In this document: positions 21,755-32,691 of the stretch, in pieces
Layout of the letters: each line of letters begins with the position of its first letter
Position numbering within the stretch: position 1 is the stretch's first letter
From: Neospora caninum Liverpool
Lineage: Eukaryota; Apicomplexa; Conoidasida; Eucoccidiorida; Sarcocystidae
Direction: 5' to 3'
Assembly: GCF_000208865.1 (NCBI RefSeq)
Contig: NC_018392.1
Coordinates: forward strand, 1,116,001-1,180,000
DNA: 64,000 bases
The notes under the pieces: model-generated
The model's database searches: none
What the model was told of the DNA's origin: nothing
Seen by the model: only the letters and a program-made list of their open reading frames with translations
Position numbers and translations under genes: made by a program

Positions 21755-24700
21755 ATGGTGGCACTTGCATACTTTGTGTCGTATCCTCTCATTGTCGCAG
21801 GATTCGGCATTAGCAGCTTTGCGTCATGCTTTCAACTTCCAGCCCCGAATGCCTTTCTTGGGCACTCGCTGTTGCGTCCCCCTTCCTCTGAGGGGTTCCA
21901 CTCTGTTTCACCTGCTAGTGTCCGCGGGAAACATGTCCCACTAAATATCAATGGCACCTACAGAGCCCCTTCAACACGGCAAGGTTCCCCGTCAACTTTG
22001 ATGGTGAGCAACCAGCCCGCAAGCACCTGCGGACTTTGGAACCCGTGACCAAGGATCAAACTTCAGATATGAAAAAAAAGGGTTCCCCAGCCTCTCGGTC
22101 CCCTTTTTTGGCGCCGAAGAAGCCATGTTTCTGACCCATGCTTGCTGAAGCAGCATCACGTTGAGGCAACCGCAGCGAGTGTTGTGCAACCTGTATTTGT
22201 GAGCAGGCACGCAAGGCGAAACGGCTCATTTTAGCCGATGAATGTCGCAATCAGCTCCTTGAAGGCATAGAAGCTGTGGCCGGAGCAGTTAGGGTAAGCA
22301 TTGTCAAGGAGCTGGACTCATGTGTGGAAGGACCCCCAGCGTCACTATGGTTGATCGTATCACGCGGGACCCAGGCAACTCGGAGGTACGAGCCGCATCG
22401 ATTTTTAAAACGGTAGACCTGCAGAACTGAGAACTATCTGCATGATATCTATAGGTGTAATCTTCGTTCCTAGTGGCCAGCATATATCATCTCCCGGCTT
22501 GGAGACTGTCGTGGCACGGGCACAGTGAATGTTCGCATCACAGTGGAAATTGCTCGAGCGTGCCCACGGAAACTTGCTAATCTTTTGCTCGCGGTGCAAC
22601 ACTCTTTGTGGGCTTTTTCAGGTCACATTAGGGCCCCGAGGGCGTAACGTCTTACTGGAGAGAGAATATGGGCCGCCCATGATAGTCAATGATGGTGTCA
22701 CCATCGCAAGAAATATTGAGCTTAAGAGTCGTGCTCACAACGCCGGTGCAAAGTTAGTGCAGGAGGTTGCATCGACTTCGGATGAGTGGGCAGGAGACGG
22801 CACATCCTCCACGACTATCCTCACGGCTGAAATAGCACGCCAGGTAAGAGTAGGTTTATGGGACAGTTGCCGGGAATTGGGGTCTACTGCTACCACAATC
22901 AGAGGAGCTTCTTATCGTGTTGGACTGGTCGGTATGCTTTCAGGGCGTGGACCACGTCAACAAAGGACACAATCCAATTCCTCTGCAACGCGGCATTCAA
23001 AGAGCTGCGAAAGTGATGATGGAGGAAGTAAAGCGTTTGGCCAAACCTGTCGAAGGAATGAACGATCTGCTGAATATTGCGACTGTGGCGACTAGTGGCA
23101 ATGTGGCTATGGGCCAGGTGATAGCTAAATCGTTCGACAAACTCGGCCGACATGCCGCTATCGTGCTGGAGGACAACCCCGCCCTTGAGGACACGGTACG
23201 ATCGCGGAAGGCAGCAAATGTGCAGCCGTGAGAGGAATAACACTAGCATGAGGAGGTGGTTTTTTCACGACGTCCGGTGCCAGGAAGCTTTGCAGTGAAC
23301 GAGACGTAATGCGTGCTGATGTGGTGAGAGCAGTGGAGGAGGGCTTGGCGGTTCTGGTCTTCTGGCCTAAATGTGGCTTCTCCACTTGTTATCTGTTTCT
23401 CGTTGCAGCTGGAGTTCACGGAAGGGTATACCTTCGAAAGAGGCTTTTCTTCGCCGTACTTCCTTGTGGGAGAGGATCGCGACATTATAGAGTGGCAAAA
23501 TCCGTCTATTCTGGTTTGCGACTACAAGATAGAGACAGCCCAAAGCATCCTCCCCATTTTGGAACACTTTGTGCGAACAAAGGCGCCACTTGTGCTTATT
23601 GCTGAAGATTTCGGCCCCGAAGTTCTACAAACGTGCATCATCAATCGGATGCGTCAACTCCTGAAAGTGGTAAGAACTTCCCCTTTCTTTTCCGAGATCG
23701 GGCTCCTTGCGAGCGAGGGTGGTGGATTTGAAATGTGCGCATGTTCAGAGCCTGCACAGTACGAGTGATGCCACACATAGCAAACGATGTACCGAGAAGA
23801 CAGCCATGACTTTGTACCAAATACAGTGAGGCGGGCGCACACCTTCATCTTCATGTAGTGGGATCGTACCAAGATAGAAGAACAGCTGTGCTTAACACGG
23901 GAAATCATGCTGGAATCGGGCGTGCTGTGCGTGCTGTGACCGGTCTTGCAGGTGACGATACGCGCACCGTCATTCGGAGAGCGACGTAAAGAATACTTGC
24001 GAGATATTGCCGTCGCGACTAATGCCCAACTCATTTCTCGAGATTTGGGCTTACCGCTGGAAGAGGCCACTCCTGCTAATGTTGGGAACGCTGCAAGCAT
24101 CGTCGTGCGGAAAGATCGCACGTCGATCCTTACAAGGCCAGAGTATCAACCAAGTATTAAGGACAGGTATGAGGGGAAGAGCGGGTTTTCTGCCGCTGAC
24201 CATAACTGTTTTTCTCCTGGCACATAAGTATGTATTGGGGTTGTTTGTGATTCGCAGGGTCGCACAGTTGCAAAAGGAACTCGAGGTGTCGACGTCGAAG
24301 TTCGACCGCGAGAAGCTGGGTGAAAGGATTGCAGCTCTATCCGGCGGTATTGCCCGTATTATGGTGAGACTCAGCGTGCCAAGACCCTCTCGCAAGAAAT
24401 TGGGTACGGAACGCCACGTAGACGCAGCTCGTGGAGGTAGCAAGTACCACGACCTTCAAGAAATGCTTGTTTTTGAAACCTCTTCTTGCAGATCGGTGCG
24501 TCGACAGAAACCGAACAGAAGGAGAAGAGGCTGCGGTATGAGGACTCGATCAACGCCGTCCGTGCTGCCCTCGAGACTGGATACGTTCCTGGTGGGGGCG
24601 TCACCTATCTGGCCCTTTCCACGGACGAGTTCTACAGTAAAATAGTCGCGGAGATTGAGGAGGCTGCCAAAACTGAAATGACGTGCGACGGAGACGAACC

Positions 24701-25284
24701 AGTTGGTGCAGCAGCGGAAGTGGTTGGTAAGCGTCTTTCTGCAGCTTTTAAGATGCACTGGTGTGTGCATCTCACGTGTCCAAAGGTAACTAGGCTATTT
24801 GTCGTTTGTGTCTTTGCTGTGCAGACGAGATGGAAGGAGAAATCGAGCTGCAAAAGGCAGGCGCTAAGATCGTAGTTGATTCCATGAAGTCCATCACCAA
24901 GCAAATAGCGGACAATGCTGGTAAGGACCTTTCGTGGAAGCATGAATATCAGCGAACAAAGGTGCTCTCACATTCGGGTGTTTAATTCTAAAGGAATCGA
25001 TTGTGTGTTACTCTGTTCTATCTGTGGCAGGTGTAAATGGAGACAAGGTAGTCCGAGCAATTCTGACTTCAGGGAAACCGTTTGGCTTTGGATGGAATGC
25101 AAAGACGAACAAATTCGGGGATATGATCAGCCAGGGCGTGATCGATCCGGCAAAAGTCATCATCTCCGCCATTGAACACTCAACATCGGTTGCGGGTCTT
25201 GTCTTGACCACCGAAGGGATGATGGTGGAGGAGGAGGAGCCAGAAAAGAATTTACGTGATGTACCAGACCTGCCAATGGCATGA
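21755..25284 (+). CDS. CPN60: Chaperonin CPN60, apicoplast type
   Basis: Group I (GroEL-type) chaperonin that folds imported proteins. Ten exons: 21755-22003, 22207-22293, 22622-22843, 22944-23195, 23409-23669, 23952-24166, 24258-24363, 24492-24726, 24825-24920, 25031-25284, giving 658 residues with every phase matching. The first exon encodes a hydrophobic signal sequence ([18 protein letters not shown]) and then a Ser/Pro/Arg-rich stretch to about residue 83, the two-part leader used for apicoplast import. Mature motifs: [37 protein letters not shown] (ATPase Asp), [55 protein letters not shown] (second catalytic Asp) and [12 protein letters not shown]. The usual GDGTTT reads GDGTSS, and the C-terminus ends in acidic residues and DVPDLPMA with no Gly-Gly-Met repeat. 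Apicoplast location is inferred from the leader; the fold is certain. Confidence 0.93.
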
Positions 25285-25408
25285 CGCTCGACTGCCGCAC
25301 TGGATACATGATTGCTCTGACAGTGAACTTGTCTTTTCTAGTGTGTTGGATTCGGTTTTGTAGCTATTGATTTTGAGGATATAAGAGGTGCAGCTGAAAC
25401 ATTAGTTT

Positions 25409-26738
25409 TCATCGAATGTAAATCTCGATCCCGGAGACCTGACAGGTGTGTGTCGTTTCTGCTGCGAAAGGAAGAGAATGGCTGAGGTGGCTCACTCCCC
25501 AAGATTGATCGAAGGGATCATCTTCTTGTATCTGCAGTTTTTGACATTCACTTTCGTTCCCGTTTTCTACCGAGTTTGCCGCTTACCGTGCTTCCGAAAC
25601 CTACAGTAACATAGTCGTCACTGTGTGACACAGTAATATCAATTGGTGCCGCAAATTTTCCTTCTCCAACAGCTCCTGAGAGGAGTGCGGACGTCATCTA
25701 GCCGCATAACGTAATATGACACGTCCCCTAACCTCCACAAACATTTACGGCCTCTTGTTCCATGTCCTGCGAGTGGCTGATGGGTCGTTTCATATATGCA
25801 GAAGGTCAACTATAGGGAAATCCCGTCTTTCTCACCGCTCTGCCCAAATGTGAGTGAGCTGCCCATGCTCGCCTGGTCAGGAGATCGCTGATGTAAATAC
25901 GCTGACCAACATTAAAGGTTACTAACACATTACCAATGTCCAGCCGCATAAAACCCGTTTCGCCAGCCTAACAGCGTTGTGAAACTGCCGCCAACCCACA
26001 GGAAAATCCGTTTGCTCGCTTACCCATGCATCAATAAAGTGGAACGTAGCTTTGACACGCAGCTCCGTATGAGGCCGCAGCTTGCCGAACTTCTTTGTAA
26101 CTTCGCCCTACACTGGAATGGTAAATGTTACTCCTCAGATGAAATCCGAATTTCTTGTACCCTTGCAAATTTTCCGAAGCCACCCAGCATGGTAATACCG
26201 GCACACTTCGATACTATGTCTCTGGAAGCTGGTGAAAAGCATGCATGTCGATGGGGCGTTCGTCTAAACAGGGGTTGGCACACCCGCGTTATCCCAGCCT
26301 GTTGCTTCTCCAGAGGAAACGTCCTCCCTCGCAGCGATGCGAAACTGCTTGACCCCGTTGACCTGCAAGTCGCCTCTCAAGTCAAGAGATCTTGAAAAGA
26401 AGGAGCATAGACGCATGTTGTGGATAAATAGTTCGAATCGTGCGCGAATCTTACGAGGCAGCGAAGTTCCTGGCCGTCACTGTCATATTATCTTCCGAGT
26501 CGACCACAAGGAGAGGAGAGCGATTGCTTGCGACAACGAAGCGGCCTGAGGAGTCCATGCCAATTGCATACTGCGTCTCTTCAGACCCAACGACAATCTG
26601 TGAAGGCTGGCCGCCAGCCGAAGCCACTCGCAAGACAGACACTGTCATTCCACTTTGAACTGTCGGGGATACCACGGCAGAAACCGGAGGTGCCCTAGTA
26701 AAGAATAGGCACAGAGCTCCCACTGTAGTCAGCTTCAT
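25409..26738 (-). CDS. Secreted protein with FHFIDAW and SWG motifs, poorly known family
   Basis: Ten small exons, 26738-26455, 26390-26284, 26219-26161, 26107-26024, 25967-25934, 25872-25836, 25776-25733, 25675-25587, 25531-25496 and 25438-25409, fit in phase and give 267 residues. A signal peptide (MKLTTVGALCLFFTRAPPVSA) starts it; there is no membrane segment after that. Then VVSPTVQSGM, a repetitive beta-type region (VVASNRSPLLVVDSEDNMTV, LDLRGDLQVNGVKQFRI), CAGITMLGGFGKF, KLRPHTELRVKATFHFIDAW, AGETGFMRLDIG, VNVCG, ITVSHSDDYVTVGFGS, FDQSWG and the end GIEIYIR. One NMT sequon may be glycosylated. I recall similarly built secreted proteins in ciliates and apicomplexans, with an FHFID.W block and a late SWG, but cannot name a function. 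It ends 124 bases from CPN60 and is divergent from another secreted-protein gene. Confidence 0.8.
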
Positions 26739-26963
26739 TTCTATGTTCTGCACAGGGATTCGGTCTATAACCTCACTCCCACGACAACAGCTCTAACTAC
26801 AGGCAGGGGTGAACTCGAGTCAGCAGCTTCCAGAGCAGGAGATATAGGCAGCGGGGAGTAGGTACACAAGGGTCGTGAAAGCCTGCACATATCCAGTCTC
26901 TCTGGGGCTCTCACATACTATCGGCTGACCCAGAACGCATCAGATTCGCCAAAAAAAACCAAG

Positions 26964-27645
26964 ATGTGCCTAAAAACACTGCCTGGGGTGTTTGTCTCGT
27001 TTGTCCTCTGTGTCAGCACAGTCGCCGCTGACGGTGGACCAAAGTTCACACAAGTAAAATCCCTACCTGTCTCGGTTGCCACTACATAAGTCTATCGACA
27101 GTAATTTCGCACAGATATTCCCTGCCTTCAATGATAGGAATCCTCCTCCCTACACCGTGGTTAACGTTGGTGCGGAGGCTCGGCTGCCCTCGGTATAGTG
27201 AACTCAACTGTTCACATTTTAGTCACAGTATTCATTGCTGCGTGTTAGGACTTTCTCGAAGGTATGCATCTCGGTTGAACGATGATCAATCGGGTCCAGC
27301 GTGATTGATTGCTCGCTCAGAAATGATGCTTGTGGGAGAGGTAAGTTTCAAAAGGAGAACGCCGGAACTAGATTGCATACCACCTGTCCTCTAAGAGGAA
27401 GGCCCAGAGTCGCTTCATTGCGGACGTCGACCAGTGAGTAGTTGCAAGAAAGGGTCATGGCGAATGCTTGCAAAACCATGAGATACCTTCCAGGAAGGCC
27501 AAAGAAGCCTCTCGTGTCTTTCGATCCCTGAAGATGGACAGGCAACGGATCTCGAGTGAGGCGTTTTTTCCGTTCGCCGACTACTATTATGTATGACGAT
27601 GTACCAGATACCATTGATGCTATCAGGTCTCAAATGCTGGACTAG
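26964..27645 (+). CDS. Tentative short secreted protein with microexons
   Basis: The first exon, 26964-27053, is convincing: a good ATG context and a signal peptide (MCLKTLPGVFVSFVLCVST, VAADGG), then a GTAAAA donor in phase 0. Exon 27115-27192 (IFPAFNDRNPPPYTVVNV...LPS) follows in phase. Further pieces at 27249-27261 (13 bases), 27321-27340 (20 bases), 27494-27555 (EGQRSLSCLSIPEDGQATDLE) and 27627-27645 (to a TAG) also join in phase and would give 93 residues, but such small exons are weakly supported. If the second exon is not spliced, a stop at 27196 gives a 57-residue secreted peptide. The arrangement DFLEEMMLVGEEGQ then C and P vaguely resembles the N-terminal part of OS-9/erlectin ER lectins, but I found no MRH domain. 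The function is unknown. Confidence 0.4.
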
Positions 27646-29234
27646 ATCTGCTCTTTCTTCTGTGAAACGTTGTGTAGCAGATGGAGAAGTGAAACCCTTA
27701 AGTTGTTCAAACACACATGCTGACTTTAAGGTGCTGTGAACCGTTTGACAAGTTACGTCATCCCAGAGTACCCCCTTCAAAGTTGCTCCATGATATGACC
27801 CAAATGCAATGCTGACGGTTTCAACGCAAGTCTCCAAAGCTGACCATATATTGGTCCTTTTGTGTACCATAGTGCTCAAAACCCGATGTTATTTGCTACG
27901 AATAGGTTGTCTTGGCAACCCAGCTTGAAGTTGTGACAGCATTACGGGTCACACTGAGAATCTGACACGAGTTTATAAGAAAGATAGCGAGACACTGTTA
28001 GACGGGATTCCCCCGAGGCTCATCCCCCAGTTTGCCAGTCTGTGAAAATTTTTCATCTGACATCTACCTCTCCTAAGATCAGCATATATATTCAAATTTG
28101 CAGTGTTACCGGGTTTTCTATGCAGCTCTCTGGGTTTTGCCTATTGCCTGCCGACTTTTAGAGTCCGATTCGTCAAGCAGTATTCGTAGGTGGTGGATTC
28201 TCTTTTTCCTCACACTCGAGAGCATTGTGCTCGATTAGTCGGTCTTACAAGCTAGCACCATGCTTCTGAGTTTGTTGCCCCTGACTGTTCGGTAATCGAA
28301 TGCGTAGTGTCGAGGCTCGTGGCATCTCCTGGATATTGTGAGAAAACCACACTTCCTTATCCGACGGAAACCCATCCACGCGGGTAGACAATGTCTACCC
28401 GGTTGCAGTGCACAGTCTTTCGTGTGCAACATGAGCGGTTGTACGGGCAAAGTACGCAGATTACCCTGTAAGGGATTGTGCACGTGACTTGCGCCTCAGC
28501 ATATTTAAAGCGTCGCTTACTTTGCATATGACGACAGAAAGTGCGATCGTCTTTAGGTACTTCGTGTAACACAGCATAGTGAGCGCCGTTGTTTGTACGG
28601 TTTCTTTTGAAACGCAACGGCTGAACAAGGAAAGCCTCTCATAGACTAGAAATATTTCCTCTTTTCCAGCCCTATAGTATTGGGCTCATTGAGGAGGGCC
28701 GTCACACGTACAAAATCTCCTGTCTTGGCGGTGACGTCTCAAACACGACTAGCCGGCCAAAGGCGGCCAACGACATTCTTGTTAGCCTTCGTCTTCGGAT
28801 CTTGACAAGCATTTGCAGACATACGTATGGGATTTGTAGAGGCTCTACTCTTTCGAGTTGAACATGATCACGTACCTGGATCGCGCTCGAGAATACTTCT
28901 TTTCCGCTGCACATGGCCGCGCGAGGTCAACCCCCTGACCCCTCCCCCCCCCCCTTCTCGGTGCTGTCTTGCGACTGTCTTGTTTTCCGCTTCAGTGGCA
29001 TGCAACTGGTCACGCAGCTGGCCCCGTTGTCCTGCACTGCACTTTAGTGGAACTTTCCATTTTGGGTATCTTACCTTCCAGTAAATTCGTCTGCAAAGTT
29101 TCGTCTTCAAGGGAGCGTCCGGCCCCTTGCATTGAAGTCCTCTCCCGGATTTCGTAGGGGGGGTGACCTTATCTCAACAGCGGCGTCAAGCGGACTGACT
29201 CAACCCTACTTCTTCAGCGCTTTAGCTAGACATA
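27646..29234. other. Unresolved region with exon-like segments on the plus strand
   Basis: Two plus-strand stretches look like exons. One is about 28103-28187 after ATTTGCAG, coding a hydrophobic helix (YRVFYAALWVLPIACRLL). The other is about 28670-28860 after TTTTCCAG, coding IGLIEEGRHTYKISCLGGDV and SRPKAANDILVSLRLR before a stop. I could not connect them to each other, to the secreted gene upstream or to the kinase. A minus-strand frame at 27415-27879 is also open. No product can be named. Confidence 0.3.
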
Positions 29235-32200
29235 ATGGGGAACCAACAAGCAGGTAGGCCAACGCGATATGTGAATCTTTCACGAAGAGAAAAAGCATCA
29301 TTTTTGCTGTGTTCGAGAAGACGAATCCTTTCGCCCGGCCAATGATTGCAGCCTCTCAGTTGTGACCCTGGCGCTGGTTTGGGTCCGGCTCTTTTCTGTT
29401 TAGGCTGCTCGGGACTCCGAGGCAGGGAAGGGGACACAGAGCGAAAAGGATTGCATGGCTTCGACGGAAAGTACCACCCTCTCCGTGTTTTGGGCAGGTA
29501 AGCTGTCAAGCTCACGGTTACCGAAATTACAGCCAGCTTCCGCGCGGGTTTGCTTTAGCGACCGGCCACTGCCGTTGTGGTGATGTCTTGTTGCGCGGCT
29601 TCAGCGGTCAGTTTTCCACAGTTTATGAGTGCGTGAGAGTCGACAACCCGAGGGAGCGGTACGCCATGAAAGTCATGTCCTGCTGGACTTGGGATTCTCG
29701 AACACTGCGCCGCATCGAGGAAGAGATCTCCATAATGCAAGAACTCGGCCAATCGCATACCTGCTTGGTCCGTCTGGTCGACTCGTACAAGGAAAGAATT
29801 TGTTTGTCTCAAGCGTCTAGAGGCAAGAGCAATCCAAACGCCTTCCCCTTCGCCAAGTTGCCAAGTTCTTCTCTGCCAGGGACAAATGGGGTTCCTGCAG
29901 CAGATATCGAGCCACCACTGCCGTCATCTGAACCTTCGACCACCACGATTGAACGACGTTATCATCACACTGATGATAGTCGAACGCGCTGCATTTGGCG
30001 CATTGCACTCGTGCTGGATTTTTGTGGAGGCGGGGACCTGGCAGACTATCTGAACCGGCATGGTTCTCTTGGTGAAAACAAGGCCCGAAGCATCATCTTC
30101 AGAATAGTAAGACTTCACACAGTTGTAAACCTTCATGACGCCTCATCCATTCCACAGAGTTAAGCCAGCGTATCTCAGCTGAACAGTGAAAACTTTACCC
30201 GGATGGAGTCTACGACCATTTTGCAGCAGTGACCAACATAATGATTGTTTGTCTGGCTCTGCAGTGTCACGGGCTCGCATTTCTCCATGAACGAGGTATC
30301 ATCCACCGCGATATCAAAGTAAGTGCTTTTCGTTGGTTTAGTATTAGCATAGGACCAATCCGTCCGTAACACCACTTCCTGTCTTACCTGATTGCTGTTT
30401 TCTAGCATATTATGCGGCGTTAAAAGCGAGCCGGTGATTGCGGATCCCAGTTTGAGATACACAAAAGATTTTGCTTCTATCAAGTCCTTTTTTGCAGCCT
30501 TCTCAATGCATGCCCTCGATTGAAAAGCAAGTGTCTGGAGAGCACTACCCATCGTCTGCGTCGCCTTTCCCGTTGTCTCGCAGCCTGAAAACATCCTCAT
30601 TGCAAAGGATGACGGAAGCACCCTCGATATCAAAATTTCGGACTTCGGGCTTGCCAAGAAAATGTAAGTCCCTTGTCGGCTAATACGTGAGATGACGATC
30701 CCACTGCAGGGCTGTCATATAACTCAAGTCACTGTCACCCATGCGAAAAGCTCCGTTGTTTTTGTTCCACCGCCTCAGGTCCGGCAGGTTCCATCGGAGT
30801 CTCTCTCTTTGTGGAAGCGATTTCTACCTGCCCCCAGAAATGCTACAGCAGAGGCCCTATGATACCCAGGTGCGCCTAGCAAGAGTTCAGAGGCAAGAGG
30901 GGGAGAGGCACGAGACCACAGGTAAAACGGAGGACAATTGGTAATACAATAGCCGTATTTTTCTAATGACGAGTACTTCAGCTTGTCGGAACACCGCTTT
31001 CTCAAAGCACTGTTATGTTTTTCGTTCCTTTGCCGTAGGACTAATTTGTTTGATTTCTGCCTCTGGAAATGATCTCTAGGCAGCAATCGAAGTGTGATGT
31101 GCGCAATTTCTTCTCAGGCGGACATGTGGAGCGTAGGTGTTCTGAGCTTTGCAGTTTTGTTTGGCTGCGCCGCCTTCTGCTCTTTGGAGATGACCACGTT
31201 GTACCAGCAGATAATAGAGCGGAAGCTAAGTATTCTCCCGTCGTCACAGGAGTAAGCTGTCTGTCTCACAGTCGATGAAAACTGTGGACGCATTTTAAAC
31301 GGAGATCCGTAACGAGGCTAAGCAAATTTAGCTGCTATTTTTTGTCGTCAACAGCAGAGACCCCGGCCTCTGGAAAAGTTGTGTCACTCACGAATAATGC
31401 CACCGTTCCCTCTTGTTTTAGTGCAGTAACTCAAAGATAATTTCGTTCCGGCGGCAAACAAGTAGAAAGAAATTTATTGGGTCCCACGGTCTTCTAATCG
31501 GCGGACCGAACAAGGAAGTCTCGAAGTTATTCGGTTCATCCGTCTCATGTTCGTCTGTTTACGCAGGTCAACGGTGTCAGCGGGAGCCTGGAAATTTCTT
31601 CTGGACTTGCTTCAAGTTCAGCCCGAAAAGCGTCTGAACGTGAGTCGAGTAGCCAGTGCAGGGCAATCTTCAGAAACCCTACAGTTTCATTGGCAGTGCG
31701 GAACCTAAGAAACTACCTGGTGTCTAGCAAACTAATATATCGGGCTTGTTCCTATTTATTTGGAAAAACTTGTTCTTCCCCAGGCACATCAAGCACTAAA
31801 ACACAGGTGGCTCAGAGGGTCGTTGTCGACACAGGAGCTTTGCGCCCTTCCTGCTCTCACGGTTGACGGGTTGCCGGAGTCGAATCTGCAACAGAAGGAA
31901 AATCAAAAAGGTTCCAAGGGGGTGAGCTCCAGAGTGGAAAGATTCTTGGGATATTGTGTATGGCACAACAGTTTGAGGTTCCCGACATCCCGTGTTCAAA
32001 AAGTGGGTATACCAGCTCCCATGGCATTTGCTACTCCACCGGGAACCCTTTCACTACACTTTTAACTGTCAGACTCTTGCAGAAGCACACTCAACGACTT
32101 CAAGAGAGAGATACCGTATGAATGGGGATATATTCGATAAGTCTTCTCTCTTTGGGGGTTGCTTGTATTTCCACATTTGTTTTCACAGTGGCTGGGAGTC

Positions 32201-32691
32201 TTCAGTAGTAAAGGCCTAAGATGTAGCATACCCTGAATTGTGTGTTCTAGGGCATGGCGGCAGCGTGAAGCTCATCCCATGTTTTTCAGATGCAAAGCAT
32301 CCGCCATTCGCACAGGTCACATTTCAGAGTCAAATATTTTTATTTACTTGATCCGTTCTGCCTTCAGGACACAGCTCTACCCAATGGCGACAAAACGCCC
32401 CCGCAGCACTTTCATTCGAAACCTTTTGACGTAATGAAGGCTGTTCCGGTTCAACTACAATCTATAACAATAGATGATACTTATGTATGCCACCCGATCA
32501 AATCGAAGCTCATAACAAGCATAGGATCTGCTGCGCCCTCTCCGTTACGCTACATAGACCAAGACCTGGTGGTGCCTCGGCGTTCTTATGGGTTCCTTGA
32601 CACTTCCACAAAAGAACAACCACTTGTGGACCTGGGGCTTCCTTTTGGCTGCACCACCGAAACGAAGCGACTGCCAGTACTAAGATGTTGA
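29235..32691 (+). CDS. Ser/Thr protein kinase, CAMK-like, with possible N-terminal lipid anchor
   Basis: Ten exons: 29235-29253, 29404-29497, 29605-30106, 30265-30318, 30584-30663, 30779-30869, 31118-31251, 31567-31639, 31784-31921, 32368-32691, giving 502 residues in phase. Kinase features in order: glycine loop VLGSGQFSTVYE (about residue 37), ATP lysine in YAMKVM, helix-C Glu in RRIEEEISIM, hinge LVLDFCGGGDLADYL, catalytic IIHRDIKPEN (about 218), DFGLAKKM (about 243), activation segment ending CGSDFYLPPE, DMWSVGVLSFAVLFG and PEKRLNAHQALKHRWL. An insert of about 60 Ser/Pro-rich residues lies before the hinge. The C-tail of about 110 residues after residue 394 has no EF-hands or known domain. 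The N-terminus MGNQQAGC offers Gly2 for myristoylation and Cys8 for palmitoylation. All catalytic residues are present. The last exon is chosen on phase and pyrimidine tract and is less sure. Confidence 0.82.

Noticed and set aside
27348..27614. Minus-strand frame with GFFGLPGRYLMVLQAFAMTL
   Set aside because: Looks coding in part, but I could not extend it by phase, and it is antisense to a plus-strand exon that chains with a signal-peptide exon. Left undecided.
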